Of a DNA stretch of 64,000 nt, positions 48,062 to 59,552 are shown one piece after another (position 1 is the stretch's first letter; the number at the start of each line of letters is the position of its first letter). Under the pieces are notes generated by a model, which ran no database searches, was not told the origin of the DNA, and was given only the letters and a program-made list of their open reading frames with translations. Source of the stretch: Sorex araneus (taxonomy: Eukaryota; Chordata; Mammalia; Eulipotyphla; Soricidae); NCBI RefSeq assembly GCF_027595985.1, contig NC_073312.1:10848926-10912925 (forward strand), written 5' to 3'. The position numbers were made by a program, and so were the translations under genes.

Positions 48062-48185
48062 AACATACAGCAATTAATCACCACAAATTGACTTGTATTG
48101 ATTTTCTAATAATTCTATTTGTCATTCTTTTAAGTCTTTTTGAACCAAGCAATATGAAATAAATTTGTTATATGTCTGCCAAGGG
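48062..48185. repeat. Direct repeat, copy 1 (partner 48511-48639)
   Basis: About 125 bp similar to 48511-48639: catacagcaattaatcacca, acaaattgact, and the end atgaaataaatttgtta followed by tgtctgccaa. May be part of an L1 3' region present twice. Confidence 0.75.
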
Positions 48186-48203
48186 ATTCAAGTACAAAAT
48201 AAA

Positions 48204-48382
48204 TTGGGGGTGGGGTTGACCACACCAAGAGATGATCTGAGGTTACTCCTGGCTCTGCACTCAGGACTTACTCCTGGAGGTATTATATGGACTCCAGGGG
48301 ACCATATGGGAAGTTGGGGATCAAACCCAGGTTGGCTGTGTGCAAGGCAGGTGCCCTACGCATTATAGTATTGCTCCAGCCC
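48204..48382 (-). mobile_element. SINE type A with target-site duplication
   Basis: acaaaataaa at 48194-48203 and 48383-48392. Antisense body gaggttactcctggctctgc and head gtattgctccagccc. Confidence 0.88.
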
Positions 48383-48510
48383 ACAAAATAAAATTTAATG
48401 AATTCTATTTTTGATGCTAGAGTTGAAAACTTAGTTATGTAAATGAGATTAGGCAGTTATGTAAATGAGATTATTGTATTAAATGATTTGAATCTATTTA
48501 CATAGGTTAA

Positions 48511-48795
48511 AATCATACAGCAATCAATCACCACAAATTGACTTTTGTTGATTTATTTCCTGATATTTCCATTTGCCATTTCTTTCAATTTTGTTGAAGC
48601 AAGAGATATGAAATAAATTTGTTACATGCCTGCCAAAGGGGCAGGTTCGGGGGTGTCAGGAAACTTAGGGACACTGGTGGTGAGAATAGTGTCCTATTAA
48701 TGGTGGAATTGGTGTTGGAACATTGTATGCCCCAAACAACTCTATTATGAACAACTTTGTAAAACACAGTGTCTTAAGATTAAAAGAGAAGAAGA
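48511..48795 (+). mobile_element. Second direct-repeat copy leading into an L1 3' end
   Basis: Starts as the partner of 48062-48185, then continues into L1-like 3' UTR blocks (gggacactggtggtgagaat, ggtgttggaacattgtatgc, aacaactttgtaaaacacag) and an A-rich end. Confidence 0.55.
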
Positions 48796-49725
48796 ATCAA
48801 ATATTAAGAATTGCCAATTAATTCTTCACCAAAATTTCCCCTATATTTTCTTAGAAGCTTTAGTAACTATAATACATGCCAAGAATTTACAAAATAAGGA
48901 ACATCTATTAGCTAGAAGGCTACATAATCAATGCTATAGAGACACATCTGTTACTAACTAGATGATGGAGTTTTACCCAAAAATATACTTAGTCAACAAA
49001 ATTACTCAACAAAATATGTAACTAAAAATGGTTCTGGAATAAAATGGGGATTTTTATGCTATATAAATGTTGAAAGAAATACGATAAATGTCAGATAAAG
49101 ATAATAATTTCACTTATATTTTCCAGAAACTCTAAAACTGAAACCTTATTACACTAGTCTACTTAGAAGTCATTCTTATTGATGACACAGATTACTGCAA
49201 AGTAGATGTGGATTATTTTTCCAATGTAGCCTAATAACAATGATTATTACTCACTAAATGATGCTTATATTAAATAATGTTCAGAAACACTTTGGGTAAT
49301 TAAGGACACATTTCTAAAATACTTCTATTATTAATATTTATAAACTCTTATTCCATTAGCCAAGTTTACCTAAAGATTGATGTCCATACACTAGCACTAT
49401 AAAGAATAAGTTTGAACAATACAGACCAGCATGAGAAATGTCTATGATGGTTTAAGCAATAAAGTAAATTCCAAATGAGAAAGTGTGACCCCAGGGTCCC
49501 TCTCTCCAATTTTTCTTTTTCTGCATAACACATAATACACACGAACTCTGGATGGATCCATATCAAACATCTAACAACAGTTACATCAATGATTTCTAGA
49601 GAGATGATGGGAGGACAGATTGATATTGTGGTTTTTGTAGTGATTAAGTCTGAAATCAACATATTATACTCTCATAATTTAAAAAATCTCCACATAACTG
49701 GTAAAATTTTAAAAATACGAACATG

Positions 49726-49988
49726 GACTGGAGCGATAGCACAATGGGTAGGGCATTTGCCTTGCATGTGGCCGACCCAAGTTCAATTCTTCTGTCCCTC
49801 TCAGAGAGCCCAGCAAGCTACTAAGAGTATCCCGCCCACATAGCAGAGCCTGGCAAGCTACCTGTGGCGTATTCAATATGCCAAAAACAGTAACAGTAAG
49901 TCTCACAATGGAGATGTTACTGGTACCTGCTCAAGCAAATCGATGAACAATGGGACGACAGTGCTATAGTGCTACAGTGCTACAAACA
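49726..49988 (+). mobile_element. SINE type B, complete
   Basis: The best full-length reference copy. Head gactggagcgatagcacaat, body block 1 tctgtccctctcagagagcc, gcaagcta repeats at 49813 and 49853, central atgccaaaaacagtaacag, then tactggtacctgctcaagc. It ends in three tail units, cagtgctatagtgctacagt and so on, before unique sequence. There is no A run. Confidence 0.93.
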
Positions 49989-50033
49989 AGCAATACATTT
50001 TTTAAATCTTTTTAAGAGATTAAAAGTTCTTTA

Positions 50034-50218
50034 AGGGCCAGGGAGGTAGTATAGCAGGTAGGGTACTTGGCCTTACGTGTGGCCAACCTGGTTCTAATCC
50101 TGGCACCCAATATGGTCCTTTGAGCATCATGAGGAATGAACCCTGGACTCAGAGCAAGGCAGAAACCCTGAGCACTGCTGGGTGTGGTTTCAAAATAAAA
50201 AACAAAGCAAAACAAGTA
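50034..50218 (+). mobile_element. SINE type A
   Basis: Head ggccagggaggtagtatagc, body gaggaatgaaccctggactc and gcactgctgggtgtgg, tail of aaaa, caaag and caaaac units. Confidence 0.8.
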
Positions 50219-51978
50219 AGTAAAGAAGAATGTGCTTTAATACCATTATGTGTTATGCCTGCATCAAAATCTAAAAACTGTCGATGTGACCTCGATAGCC
50301 AATGTAAATGGATGACATTTTCACCAAAGAGGCAGCAGCACTGATATACTACTTCCTGCAGCCGCCTTTAGCATCTCTCTGTCGCAGGTGTATATGAACT
50401 TTTTTGCAGTTTCCATTGCAAATTTGCTTTCCACAAAACCACACTCTTGAAATGTTCAGAAGGAAAAACCCATACTGTGGACTTTGCAGTCGCAGTTCTC
50501 AGACAATTCTCCTTCCCTAGTAAACAAGTACATATATTGAATACAAAAAAATAAATATTAAAGCATGCTAGAAAGAAGCTTTACAGGTAAGAAAAATGCC
50601 TAAAATGTTTCAAGTTGTCCATTATTCTTTGAAGTACATAAGAAATCACAACCAAGGACTGCATTCTGGTGACCCTAGTGTTGGGTAATAATAAAAAATA
50701 TGTTGGGAGTCAGAAGGGGTGTGATTTATTGCCTTTCCTCCCTGCCTGAATTCTGTCCACTTAAGAAATAAAGAAGGGGGGAGGGGGAGGGCAGGAAGCT
50801 GACAGCCTCTCCTCCCCAGCTCACAGGGGAGCCGCAGCTACTCTGGAAGCAACATCGCACATGCTGAATGCTGTGGGCACAGCAACCCTGCAAGGAAAGG
50901 GGTGACGCCATCAGAAAAGAGCAGGCACACCTGAGACTTGCTCTGCCAGGAACATGGTTAAAGCGCAGGAGCCAAGGTCAGGAGGGAATGTAGAGGGCAC
51001 CGTCTGATCCCTCCTTACTTCCTGCCTCTGGGAAATCAGGACTGACAACATGCAGCATATTGCTACAGAAAAACTGGGTACCAGAGAGGGGAGAACACAC
51101 TTTCAGGTGTAGACAATGGAGGCACTTTCCTCTGGAGAACAAATAGGATTCACAGAAGTAGCACATGGTCGAAAGTTGGCACAGACCTAGTTAAGATCTC
51201 ACTCTTGGCGATACTAAAGAACAGTGCCTGGATTTCTTGGCTATGGGCTGCAACTGCTTCCCTAGCCTGGTCCAAGGGCCTCCACAGAAGGGCCTCCTTG
51301 CCCACAGACACACTTGCACATAGCTCCCCTGGAGAAAATCTGTGGCTCTAGTCATGAGGTGATGGAAACTGGCCCCGCTTGCAGGGGCTCTTGTGGTTCT
51401 ACCCACGACTGTCCTGTGTGGCTCCAGGAAGCATCTGTTTCTCAAGAGTAGTGCACACAGTAGGTCTAGAAGACTCCAGGGTTGAAGCCTGAAGAGTGCT
51501 TTTTTATCTCTCTGGCCCCTCCAGACTCCAGAGGAATGGGAGACGTGGGGAGAAAGAACTCTGTGGCCTGAGCCTAGTGATGAAGCACTTGCCCCTCTCA
51601 CCCCACTGGACTCCACAGGCTCGCTGGTGGTCTGTCAGACTCTAGGTTTGTAGCTACCTGTGGGACACAGCCTCTTGCATCCCCACCGTGCAGCTCTTGC
51701 AGCCAGAGACTTTGGGAGAAATCTCAACAGGTGGGAACTGTTTTGAGTTGAGAGTGAAGGCAGACCCCCACTCCAGTAAGAGACCTAAAGAAGTGTGGGC
51801 CTTTGGCATTTAATAAGATTCGCTCACTTCTCACTGCCTCAGCCTCCACACTCTAGGCTGAGCTCTTAGACCATTGGCCCATGGTGGTTCTGGAGATCCA
51901 GTCATCCTCCTTGGTGATAAGACTTATTTCCATACATCAGAAAGTCCAGCATCAGGGTCAACACCCTTGGCTAATACC
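50219..51978. other. GC-richer single-copy or unknown repeat
   Basis: From about 50700 to 51900 the composition is richer in GC and CT than the neighbouring intron. A 141-codon minus frame (51191-51616) is Arg/Ser/Leu-rich with no motif. Possibly an old ERV piece. Not resolved. Confidence 0.3.
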
Positions 51979-51992
51979 CTGAAACCTTCCAT

Positions 51993-52236
51993 GACTGTCT
52001 GTCTGACTGTCATCTCGTTGTTCATCGATTTGCTCGAGCGGGCACCAATAAAGTCTCCATTGTGAGACTTGTTGTTACTGTTTTTGGCATATCAAATGCT
52101 CCATAGGTAGCTTACCAGGCTCCTCCATGCGGGCGGGATACTCTCGGTAGCTTGCCAGGCTCTTCAAGAGGGACAAAGGAATTGAACCCAGGTAGACTGC
52201 ATGGAAGGCAAACGCCCTACCCACTGTGATATTGCT
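51993..52236 (-). mobile_element. SINE type B with perfect 14 bp target-site duplication
   Basis: ctgaaaccttccat at 51979-51992 and 52237-52250. The tail side is gactgtctgtctgactgtca, a slipped version of the tail unit, with no T run. The rest is near consensus. Confidence 0.95.
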
Positions 52237-52362
52237 CTGAAACCTTCCATAGTAACATAAAATTCTTAAATCAGAAATGTGGGTAATTTCTATTCCATAG
52301 CAATAAACACAGAGCAATAAAAACAGAGCATCAAATATAACTGGAGGAGACAGAAGACCTTT

Positions 52363-52530
52363 GGGTTGGAGAGGTAGTTTAGAAGGAAGGTATCTGACTT
52401 GCATTGGGTCAACGCCAGTTCAGTGTGGTTTAAATACACACGCATACACACCCCAAAACACTCAGGGTCAGAGATATAGTTCAGCAGCAGAGTAGCTGCC
52501 TTGCATGTGTGCAGTCCTGGGGAATTGACA
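52363..52530 (+). mobile_element. Two SINE head fragments
   Basis: tttgggttggagaggtagtt with gcattgggtcaacgcc (52368-52410), and ggtcagagatatagttcagc with cttgcatgtgtgcag (52467-52515). Both lack bodies. Confidence 0.45.
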
Positions 52531-54104
52531 AAGGAAAAAGAAGAGAAAAAAATGAACAAGTTCCTGAAATACATAATGATGGAAACCAATGTTACCTCAA
52601 TATGTGTGTGTATCTGTGTGTATGATGGGGGGAGGGAGAGTAAAAGAGCTTTCTATTCTTAAAAAGAGAGAATAAGGCAGGCAGAAGAGGTCATTTTACT
52701 ACCAATGAAGCAGAAATTGGAAAATAGAGTTTATGTCTGTAGACCAGGAGTTTACTAACATGAAAGTCCAGAATTCAGACTAACAACTCACAGAACTCAT
52801 GCTGGAGGGACCAACAAGCTTTTCTTGTGGCACATCATCACTGTAAAACATAAAGGAAGAAGCGTGGCAGATAAACCTGCTTTGTGAGGCAGACCAACTT
52901 CAAAAGCATGAGGGAATAGAAGGTGTAGGTAGCCCAGTGTACCCATTCAAGCTCACCAGTCATACTGAGTTACTCCTTCCCACCTAAGGATTAGTGGGGA
53001 TGGCAGGGGAAAAGGAACCAGGAGGAAAAGCAGAAGGATAGAATAATATTTTATCACCTAGAAGAAAAAGTCAGATTTGGACAGAACTCCATGGGTCTAT
53101 CCCAGTAGTATATGTTACATCCTTGCAAATAACATTGGAAAAATATATGAAGAACCTCTATATTCTCTGTAGAAAATATAAAAGTACACATAGACTAAGC
53201 CATGGTGCCAAATGTTGGTTGAACATTTATGTGTCTTTGACTCTGCTAAATTCAGAGACTGACAGTAAAAGATTAATAAGTAAAGGGAGTTCCCAAACCA
53301 GAGGGATAGACTGATGCATGTGACTACCAGAAAATACAACTCAGGACATAACAACATCATAAACACAGAGCACAGAGAACTATAAACACCATGATAACAG
53401 AGTGGGATGAATTACTACCTTCAATTATTTATCTACTTATTTAACTCCTACTATTTGCCTAGAGCTTATGAGTATACACAAAGGGGAACAAAGTAGCTAA
53501 GAAAGTAGCTCATGGTGAGCATGTTTCCTGGAGACCATTTCTTCTACTGATGGAGAAGCCATAAGTACAAACGCATGCAGTTCTAAAGAGAAATATGGAC
53601 TGTGAAGGAATAATACACAGCTTTCTAGTAGGCAAAGGAGCGGAGGTTTCCTGTTGCAGAGCACAGAATAATGGAGTTTCTCTATGGACACATTTTAACC
53701 AAAATCATCAGAAAAATACAGGAGGGCAGGCAGATGCTCATATAATGTCAGCAGAAGGAAGAGCATCAACAACGGTCCTTAGTGAAAAATGCTTAGAATG
53801 CTTGAGAGAGAAAAGAGAGGGAAGATGATGGCTAAAAATAACACCAGAGAGGCAATCAAGGGCCGAATCATTGTACAGGTCATGCAAAGGACTTTAGGTT
53901 TTATTATGTTTTTGATGACACTTCTGCATGATGTTAATGCAGGGAGAAGGCATGACTCAATGTATAGTAGATTAAAGGGTAAAAGAATGAATGGGGGCTA
54001 CGAGGAAAAAAATGGCCTGTTACTGTGATCCAAGTGAGAGACGGCAGTGGCAAGACCTAGAGGGTTGAACAAGAGACACTGAGAAGTGAAAAGATCAAAG
54101 AAAT
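52531..54104. other. Single-copy intron
   Basis: Nothing recognised apart from short GT and GGA runs near 52605-52640. Confidence 0.4.
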
Positions 54105-54116
54105 ATTTTGGAGGTA

Positions 54117-54364
54117 TCACTGTAGCACTGTCATCCCATTGCTCATTGACTTGCTCGAGCAGGCACCAGTAACATCTCCATCGTGAGACTGGTTGTTACT
54201 GTTTTTGGCATATCAAATACAACACGGGTAGCTTGCCAGGCTCTGCCGTGCGGGTGAGATACTCTTGGTAGCTTGCTGGGCTCTCCAAGAGGAACGGAGG
54301 AATTGAACCTGGGTCTGCCGCGTGCACGGCAAACGTCCTACCCGCTGTGCTATCGCTCCAGTCC
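54117..54364 (-). mobile_element. SINE type B with 12 bp target-site duplication
   Basis: attttggaggta at 54105-54116 and 54365-54376. Tail side tcactgtagcactgtcatcc gives two tail units. Nearly intact body and head (gctatcgctccagtcc). Confidence 0.95.
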
Positions 54365-54493
54365 ATTTTGGAGGTAATAACAAGAAAATGTGATGATGTA
54401 TTGGAGGACGGTGAGAATGAGATTTGGGAATATGCCAAACATTCCTGCTACATTTAGGGTTTTGAGCAATACACAGAAAAGAAGAACACTTGA

Positions 54494-54752
54494 GGGCCAG
54501 GGAGATAGCTCAGATGGCTGGAGTTGCATGTGTGGGGCTCCAAGTTTCATCACCAGGAGTGCATAGGCCCATAAGCATCTCCAGGGGTGTTCTTGGAGGC
54601 CTGAGCCCTAAAGTGGGCACATCAAGGTGCCCACTACTGCTGGCTCAAGCAGCATCACTTTGCCAGATCAGTGCATTGAACTGAGTATCTCAGGGAGTGG
54701 TCTCTGGGCCTCATAAACACTGTTCGGAAGGCTGTTCCATTAAAAAAAAAAT
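54494..54752 (+). mobile_element. tRNA-headed SINE with another body type
   Basis: Head gggccagggagatagctcag, an unrelated body of about 200 bp (gtgcccactactgctggctc, gcctcataaacactgttc) and an A10 tail. The body matches neither type A, type B nor 44180-44560. Confidence 0.45.
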
Positions 54753-55589
54753 TGTTAATGACATGGGGGCTGAGCCTTGAGAACCTTGATTACGCTGAAA
54801 TTCAGCCAATATAGACAAAGTCAGAAGAAAATTGAGGTGTGAAGTTTGTGGTACACTACAGTTTTGCAAATGATACTCAAAGGCACTAGTAGTCTAGGTA
54901 TGAGATAAAAATGCAAGAAGCAGCCCACATATAAGGGAGGCTTTGAAAAGCCCCATGGCTACAACAGGGTTAGCACTTGTGGTTTTAATGCATGCTTACC
55001 TGCCCTTACCACCACATGGCTCAAGACCTCCACCAATATCCTGATGTTAATGTCCATTTTGTCATGAGCCCCTTCGCCCCCATCCAGGCCCTTGTTTGGT
55101 ATGTTTGGTTTTCTAATCCAGGCTTGTTATTATTTGTAAAGTCCCTTTTTTTTTGTTTTGTTTTGTTATGTTTTGCTTTGTTTTGTTTACCACAGATAAT
55201 GAGATCTCTTATTTGTAGGAAAGCCTTTGAACTGCTTTTTTTTTAAAAAAAAAACATTTTAAATCTATGTTTGCACTCTGGGGTTTAGAACAGAAGAATT
55301 AAGCACAAAAAATTTAAAATTACCTGTAGATAGTAAATAAAACTTTGAAATCAAGTGAGAGAAACAATGGAGAATTTTAAGCAAAAGGACACTCAATGAC
55401 TAACCCTTAGAGAGCCTCTGCATTAAAGACAGACGGAATCCAAATAAGGAAGAAATCCAACATTTGAATCATGTGAATCCTCATCAACAGTGCAAAATCA
55501 GAAGTAATTCTACAACAACCTTAAGATCTAACAAGTACAGCACACTGTCTTATGGGAAACATACTCTTTTTTTTTTTTAAACAATTTTT

Positions 55590-55735
55590 GAAGTAGGTGC
55601 TATAATCAGCCTCATTTTGTAGATGCAGAGACTAAGGCATACACAGGTTAAATTGGGGCCCCAGATCACCAACCCAGCAAATGGCAGAGTTGGAACTCAC
55701 AGAAGTTGTAATTTTAACCTCTGTGCTACCCTTTG
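55590..55735 (+). mobile_element. MIR
   Basis: Core blocks: aggtgctataatcagcctca, ttttgtagatgcagagacta, then ccagatcacc and aaatggcagagttggaactc, ending at ctctgtgctaccc. Ancient. Confidence 0.75.
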
Positions 55736-56187
55736 TCAAGCCCTGAGATTGATCACTGCTGTTCTCCCCAGACTCAGAGGAATACTAGCCCAGTCATGGT
55801 TCTATAATCCTTCGGGAGGTTTCTTATGAATTAACCCAACCACTGGCTTACGTGTTACTCAGAGCAATATTCTACAAGTTAGCTGCCTTAACATGTGCTA
55901 ATTAATAATTCGACACTATTCAAATGAGAATTTCTTAAATAAACATTTGGTTTTATAAATAGGAAAAGATTACCCACCACAGAGAACATTAAACCACTAT
56001 GAATGCAAAGGACATTCTCTATGAATGGATGGCATCAAGTTAAGTTCAACAATTACCCTAAACACTGGAAGATGTTTTTTAATACCATAAAATTCAACAA
56101 TATTATAGAATATATATCAAATTCTTCAAATACTAAAATGACTTAATATAAAGTTTAATAAAGGTATTTCATTAATAATAAATGGGT

Positions 56188-56352
56188 CTGGAGAGTTAGC
56201 ACAGTGGAGAGGGCACTTGCCTTACATACGGCTGACTAAGGTTTAATCCCTGGCAACCCATAATGTTCCCTGGGCCCACTAGGAGTGATCCTTAAGGGTA
56301 CAGCCAGGAGTGAGCCCTGAGCACCAGCAGATATTTCCCCAAAACAAAGTAG
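56188..56352 (+). mobile_element. SINE type A
   Basis: Head gggtctggagagttagcaca, body ctaggagtgatccttaaggg and gagccctgagcaccagcaga, A-rich end. Confidence 0.8.
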
Positions 56353-56426
56353 AAGTAAAATGAAAATAGCCTTTTAAAAAACTGTATCAACTGAGCACAA
56401 TGATGCCATTCTCTCTTTGCCCAGGG

Positions 56427-56605
56427 GACACTGAGCAATGCACGGAAACATTTTTAGTTGTCACCATCTAAGGTATAGATGTGTTGTCGGCATCTAGAGT
56501 GCAGAGGGACCAGGGATGCACCTGAACATGTTGCCCGGCACACAGCCCTCCCCCAGCAAGAACAGCCTGGCCTGAGGAGTCAGCAATGCCAAGTGCGAGG
56601 AACAC
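56427..56605 (+). mobile_element. MER5-like (hAT-Charlie) DNA transposon relic
   Basis: Ordered matches to the MER5A pattern: acatttttagttgtcaccat, cggcatctagagtgcagagg, accagggatgcacctgaaca and ccggcacacagccctccccc. Non-autonomous and old. Confidence 0.65.
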
Positions 56606-58089
56606 TGCAATAAAAAATAGCAGCATGTTTAAAGAATAGAAGAGTTCAAATCAAAAACTTTTTAAAAAGACAGCTATTAAAGAATTCAGTGTAATCCACA
56701 GATGAAAAAGACCATTCTATTCCAGAATTTAGAGACAAAACCAATTTAATTTTGGCCTTCATGATAAAGTGGAATAAATGTCTGATCATTTCCTGCTCTC
56801 ATTAGCTTCTTATTGTTGCACTCCTTGTAAGATAAATGGCCCTCTGTCCATAGTACTGTCTTCACATTCAGTACTGTGCCCTGCTCTGCACAGCTAGGAT
56901 CATCTTAATGGAATATACCGGTTTGGAAACAAAATAGGTAGTTGATATTGACTGATAGACAGACAGACAGATGAGAGTTTAAGGAGAAAATGATAAATAT
57001 TAGAATTTCATTTAGTAACTGCTAATATGCAAAGAAGGAACTGCATTTACAGACTGGTGTTTCTATCCAAATTTCCTGTCACCATCTGTGAAGGGAAAAG
57101 CACTTTGTAACAGACTTTGTGTGTTTAATTTTAACCCAGGGCAAATTTTTATGACTAAGTGATAAACCCACAAACTGGAGTTCATGGAAGCCCCAACACT
57201 ACTAACTCTAATGACACCAGTGGGCATTACCATTTTTAACAGTGAAAAAAAAATCAATGAGCAGATTGTCATTACAGAAACTCATTCTGCATCACACATA
57301 TCACCCAAGAGATTGATATTTCATGCTTATAAAACTTAACATAAAATTAAATTGCAAATATTTTCTCACAATCTACTAAAATTATAGCCCAAGGCAATGC
57401 ACTGCTAATATGAAGCATTTGTTCAGCTCTAGTGGACATATTTTCTATATGATTTATGTGAAAGAAGGCTTCATTTGCTTCATCATAGATTCAGTAATGA
57501 GATTTCTTCTCTTATATTAAACCTAGAAAGTATAGGAATTCTTTAAAATTACGCCTGCAAATATAACACTGAATTATTAATAAAAATCATCAATTTAATA
57601 AAACGGGGGTTCTTTTTATGTATATGACTATGTTATTTCAAACATCAACTATTCTTTCATTATGCATACAAAGTACCTAAATATTTTGTGCAGAAAATAT
57701 GTTTTCATTCCAAAGCAACAAATTTCAAGAAAAAATATACATTGTGATTTTTTTACTACTGTAATCTAAAAAGATAAAAAAAAATAATTTCAATCATTTC
57801 CTCAAAAAAGATGGGAATAAAAGAAAGAAGAGTTGTAGACCCAACACTTAGTTCATGCAGTATATCAAATGAAAAACTGGCTTCAGTATTACCAACTTGT
57901 AAAATGTACATGTAGCATTTTCAGCCAGTGAAATGTTTGCTTATGATCATGTTTTAGAATACACATAAAGGAAATATGACTTCATCAGAACTTAAAAATA
58001 CATGCTCTGCATTTAGTTTTATATCAAAAACTATCTGACAACTTAAAAAGTTATCAGAATTTATACTAAAATATGAAAAGTAATCTTAC
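56606..58089. other. Single-copy intron upstream of exon 2
   Basis: AT-rich with a short gacagacagaca run near 56960. No repeat family or further exon seen. Confidence 0.4.
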
Positions 58090-58192
58090 CTTAAGCATTC
58101 AGCATCATTTTGAGGCTTTTTACTGATTTCTAATTTTTCTGCTTCTAAGCGTTTGGTTGTACAAATGGCTTCATTCTCTTTATCTTCAAAAA
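58090..58192 (-). CDS. Internal exon 2 of the same coiled-coil protein gene
   Basis: This 103 bp exon lies 345 bp downstream of exon 1 on the minus strand. The acceptor is ttttttag and the donor is aag|gtaag, a strong match to consensus. Taking the spare base from exon 1, the frame opens with Val and reads [19 protein letters not shown], followed by a Lys/Glu-rich stretch. It ends with two bases of a codon. The composition is highly charged, with no Pro or Gly, and predicts continuous helix. The two spare bases (AG) and the first base of exon 3 form an Arg codon. Together with the short intron to exon 1, this makes the pair hard to explain by chance. Confidence 0.75.
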
Positions 58193-58537
58193 CTAAAAAA
58201 TTAGGAAATGCTTACAATCTTTTAAATTAGATATAAAGGTTTTTTATTAATCCATAAGACCAATGCTTTAATTTTTATGCTTCATTAAAAAGCATATATA
58301 GATTTATCTTACATAGTAAATAAAAGCATGAGATGAGTTTAACAATATTTGTGACATTCTAAGATTTTAACAGTGATAAATATATATTGTTTTAGCTATT
58401 TCTTTTTTATACCAATAATAATAATACCATACCCCAACAGGTGACTACATTTTTAGTATTAATAAGATTAATAAGATCCAATCATATGTTTATAACTATA
58501 ATCACTGGCAAAATAAAGTGACTCCTAAAGGTAATAC

Positions 58538-58639
58538 CTTTAAGGGTCTTTTGGAGTGTACATAATTCTTGTAATAATTCACTCTTTTGTTTTTGAAGTT
58601 CAGCTAACTGGCCACTATCATGTTCCATTGACTTCATTT
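58538..58639 (-). CDS. Internal exon 1 of a coiled-coil protein gene (minus strand)
   Basis: This is a 102 bp exon. On the minus strand a pyrimidine-rich run and ttttttctag precede it, and gtattacc follows it, so both borders are canonical. It enters after one base of a codon and leaves one base over. The frame is open and includes [18 protein letters not shown], followed by a Leu-rich stretch with heptad spacing ([13 protein letters not shown]). Such sequence is typical of long coiled coils in centrosomal, ciliary, kinetochore or Golgi proteins. I do not recognise the protein. The leftover base joins exon 2 in frame. The flanks are intronic repeats, and I found no further upstream exon before the right edge of the window. 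That this is a real exon is inferred from splice sites plus phase agreement; alignment to orthologues was not possible here. Confidence 0.72.
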
Positions 58640-58789
58640 CTAGAAAAAAGGCAGACAAAATGACATATTTTAGTGTTACTAGTTTTGTCTAAATAACAAG
58701 CAATAATTAAGTTTCCATGTAGTTTTAAACAAAGTTCGAAAACCGTTATTAACTGGCTTCCCTTAGCTACCTAGAAACATTTTTATTTT

Positions 58790-59160
58790 GGAGGGGGTCT
58801 TTTGGGTCAAACCCCGCTATACTCTGTGTTTACTCCTAGTACTAGGACTAGTGCTCAGGGGGTCACTCTTTTTTTTTGGTCTTTGGGTCACACCCGGCAA
58901 TGCATAGGGGTCACTCCTGGCTCTGCACTCAGGAATTACCCCTGGCCGTGCTCAGGGGACCATATGGGATGCTGGGAATCGAACCCGGGTCGGCCGCGTG
59001 CAAGGCAAACGCCCTACCCTCTGTGCTATTGCTCCAGCCCCCTCAGGGGGTCACTCTTGATAGTGTTGAAGGAATCATATATGGTGTCGGGGATCAAACT
59101 GGAGGCAGCTGTATACAAGATAAGAGCCTTAATGTATCTACCTCTCAGTCTCTGAAATCT
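58790..59160 (-). mobile_element. SINE type A, old, split by a younger SINE
   Basis: Left part 58790-58870 (ttttgggtcaaaccccgcta) and right part 59059-59160 (ggggatcaaactggaggcag) are the two halves of one antisense copy. The younger SINE sits between them. Confidence 0.8.
58871..59041 (-). mobile_element. SINE type A, young, perfect 17 bp target-site duplication
   Basis: ctcagggggtcactctt at 58854-58870 and again at 59042-59058 without mismatch. The body and head look essentially consensus (tttgggtcacacccggcaat, cccgggtcggccgcgtgcaa). Among the youngest insertions in the window. Confidence 0.97.
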
Positions 59161-59552
59161 TCTGTTGTTGTTGTTTCTGTTTTTGTAAACGGTCCTAATA
59201 AACTGACCAGGATTTATTAAGTACCACCTGGACGGAAAAGAGTATTATAGACTACCAAAAGAATTCACAACCATGGCATATCACAGAGTAAAACAAATTT
59301 CCAATGAGATAACAAGAACACTCTATCGCATAACTAAAGCATATTCAAAAGTGATATTATACAGTATTCACTACGTAATTTGAAGCTTTCACAACATTGC
59401 TAACATTTTATATTCTACCTAGTAAGATTCCCCCCTGCTCCATTTCATTCCCACAAAAATCTTCCTCTAGTTCACCTTCTTATGATTCAACTCCAAGTTT
59501 TCAAACATATTTTCACTTCTGCTGAACCTTTTGGGACTTCAGTCACATTTCT

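Larger units (their letters stand above)
35235..58089 (-). other. Large intron between exons 2 and 3
   Basis: The span between two phase-compatible exons is about 22.9 kb. It contains at least four type B SINE-related copies, two composite retroposons, several L1 fragments in both orientations, MIR and MER5-like relics, and long AT-rich single-copy stretches. The interval beyond exon 3 to the left edge of the window is likely also intron of this gene. Intron status is inferred from the flanking exons. Confidence 0.6.

Noticed and set aside
51191-51616. 141-codon minus frame in a GC-richer stretch
   Set aside because: GC-rich DNA has few stops. The translation is Arg/Ser/Leu-rich without motifs, and no splice or promoter evidence supports it.
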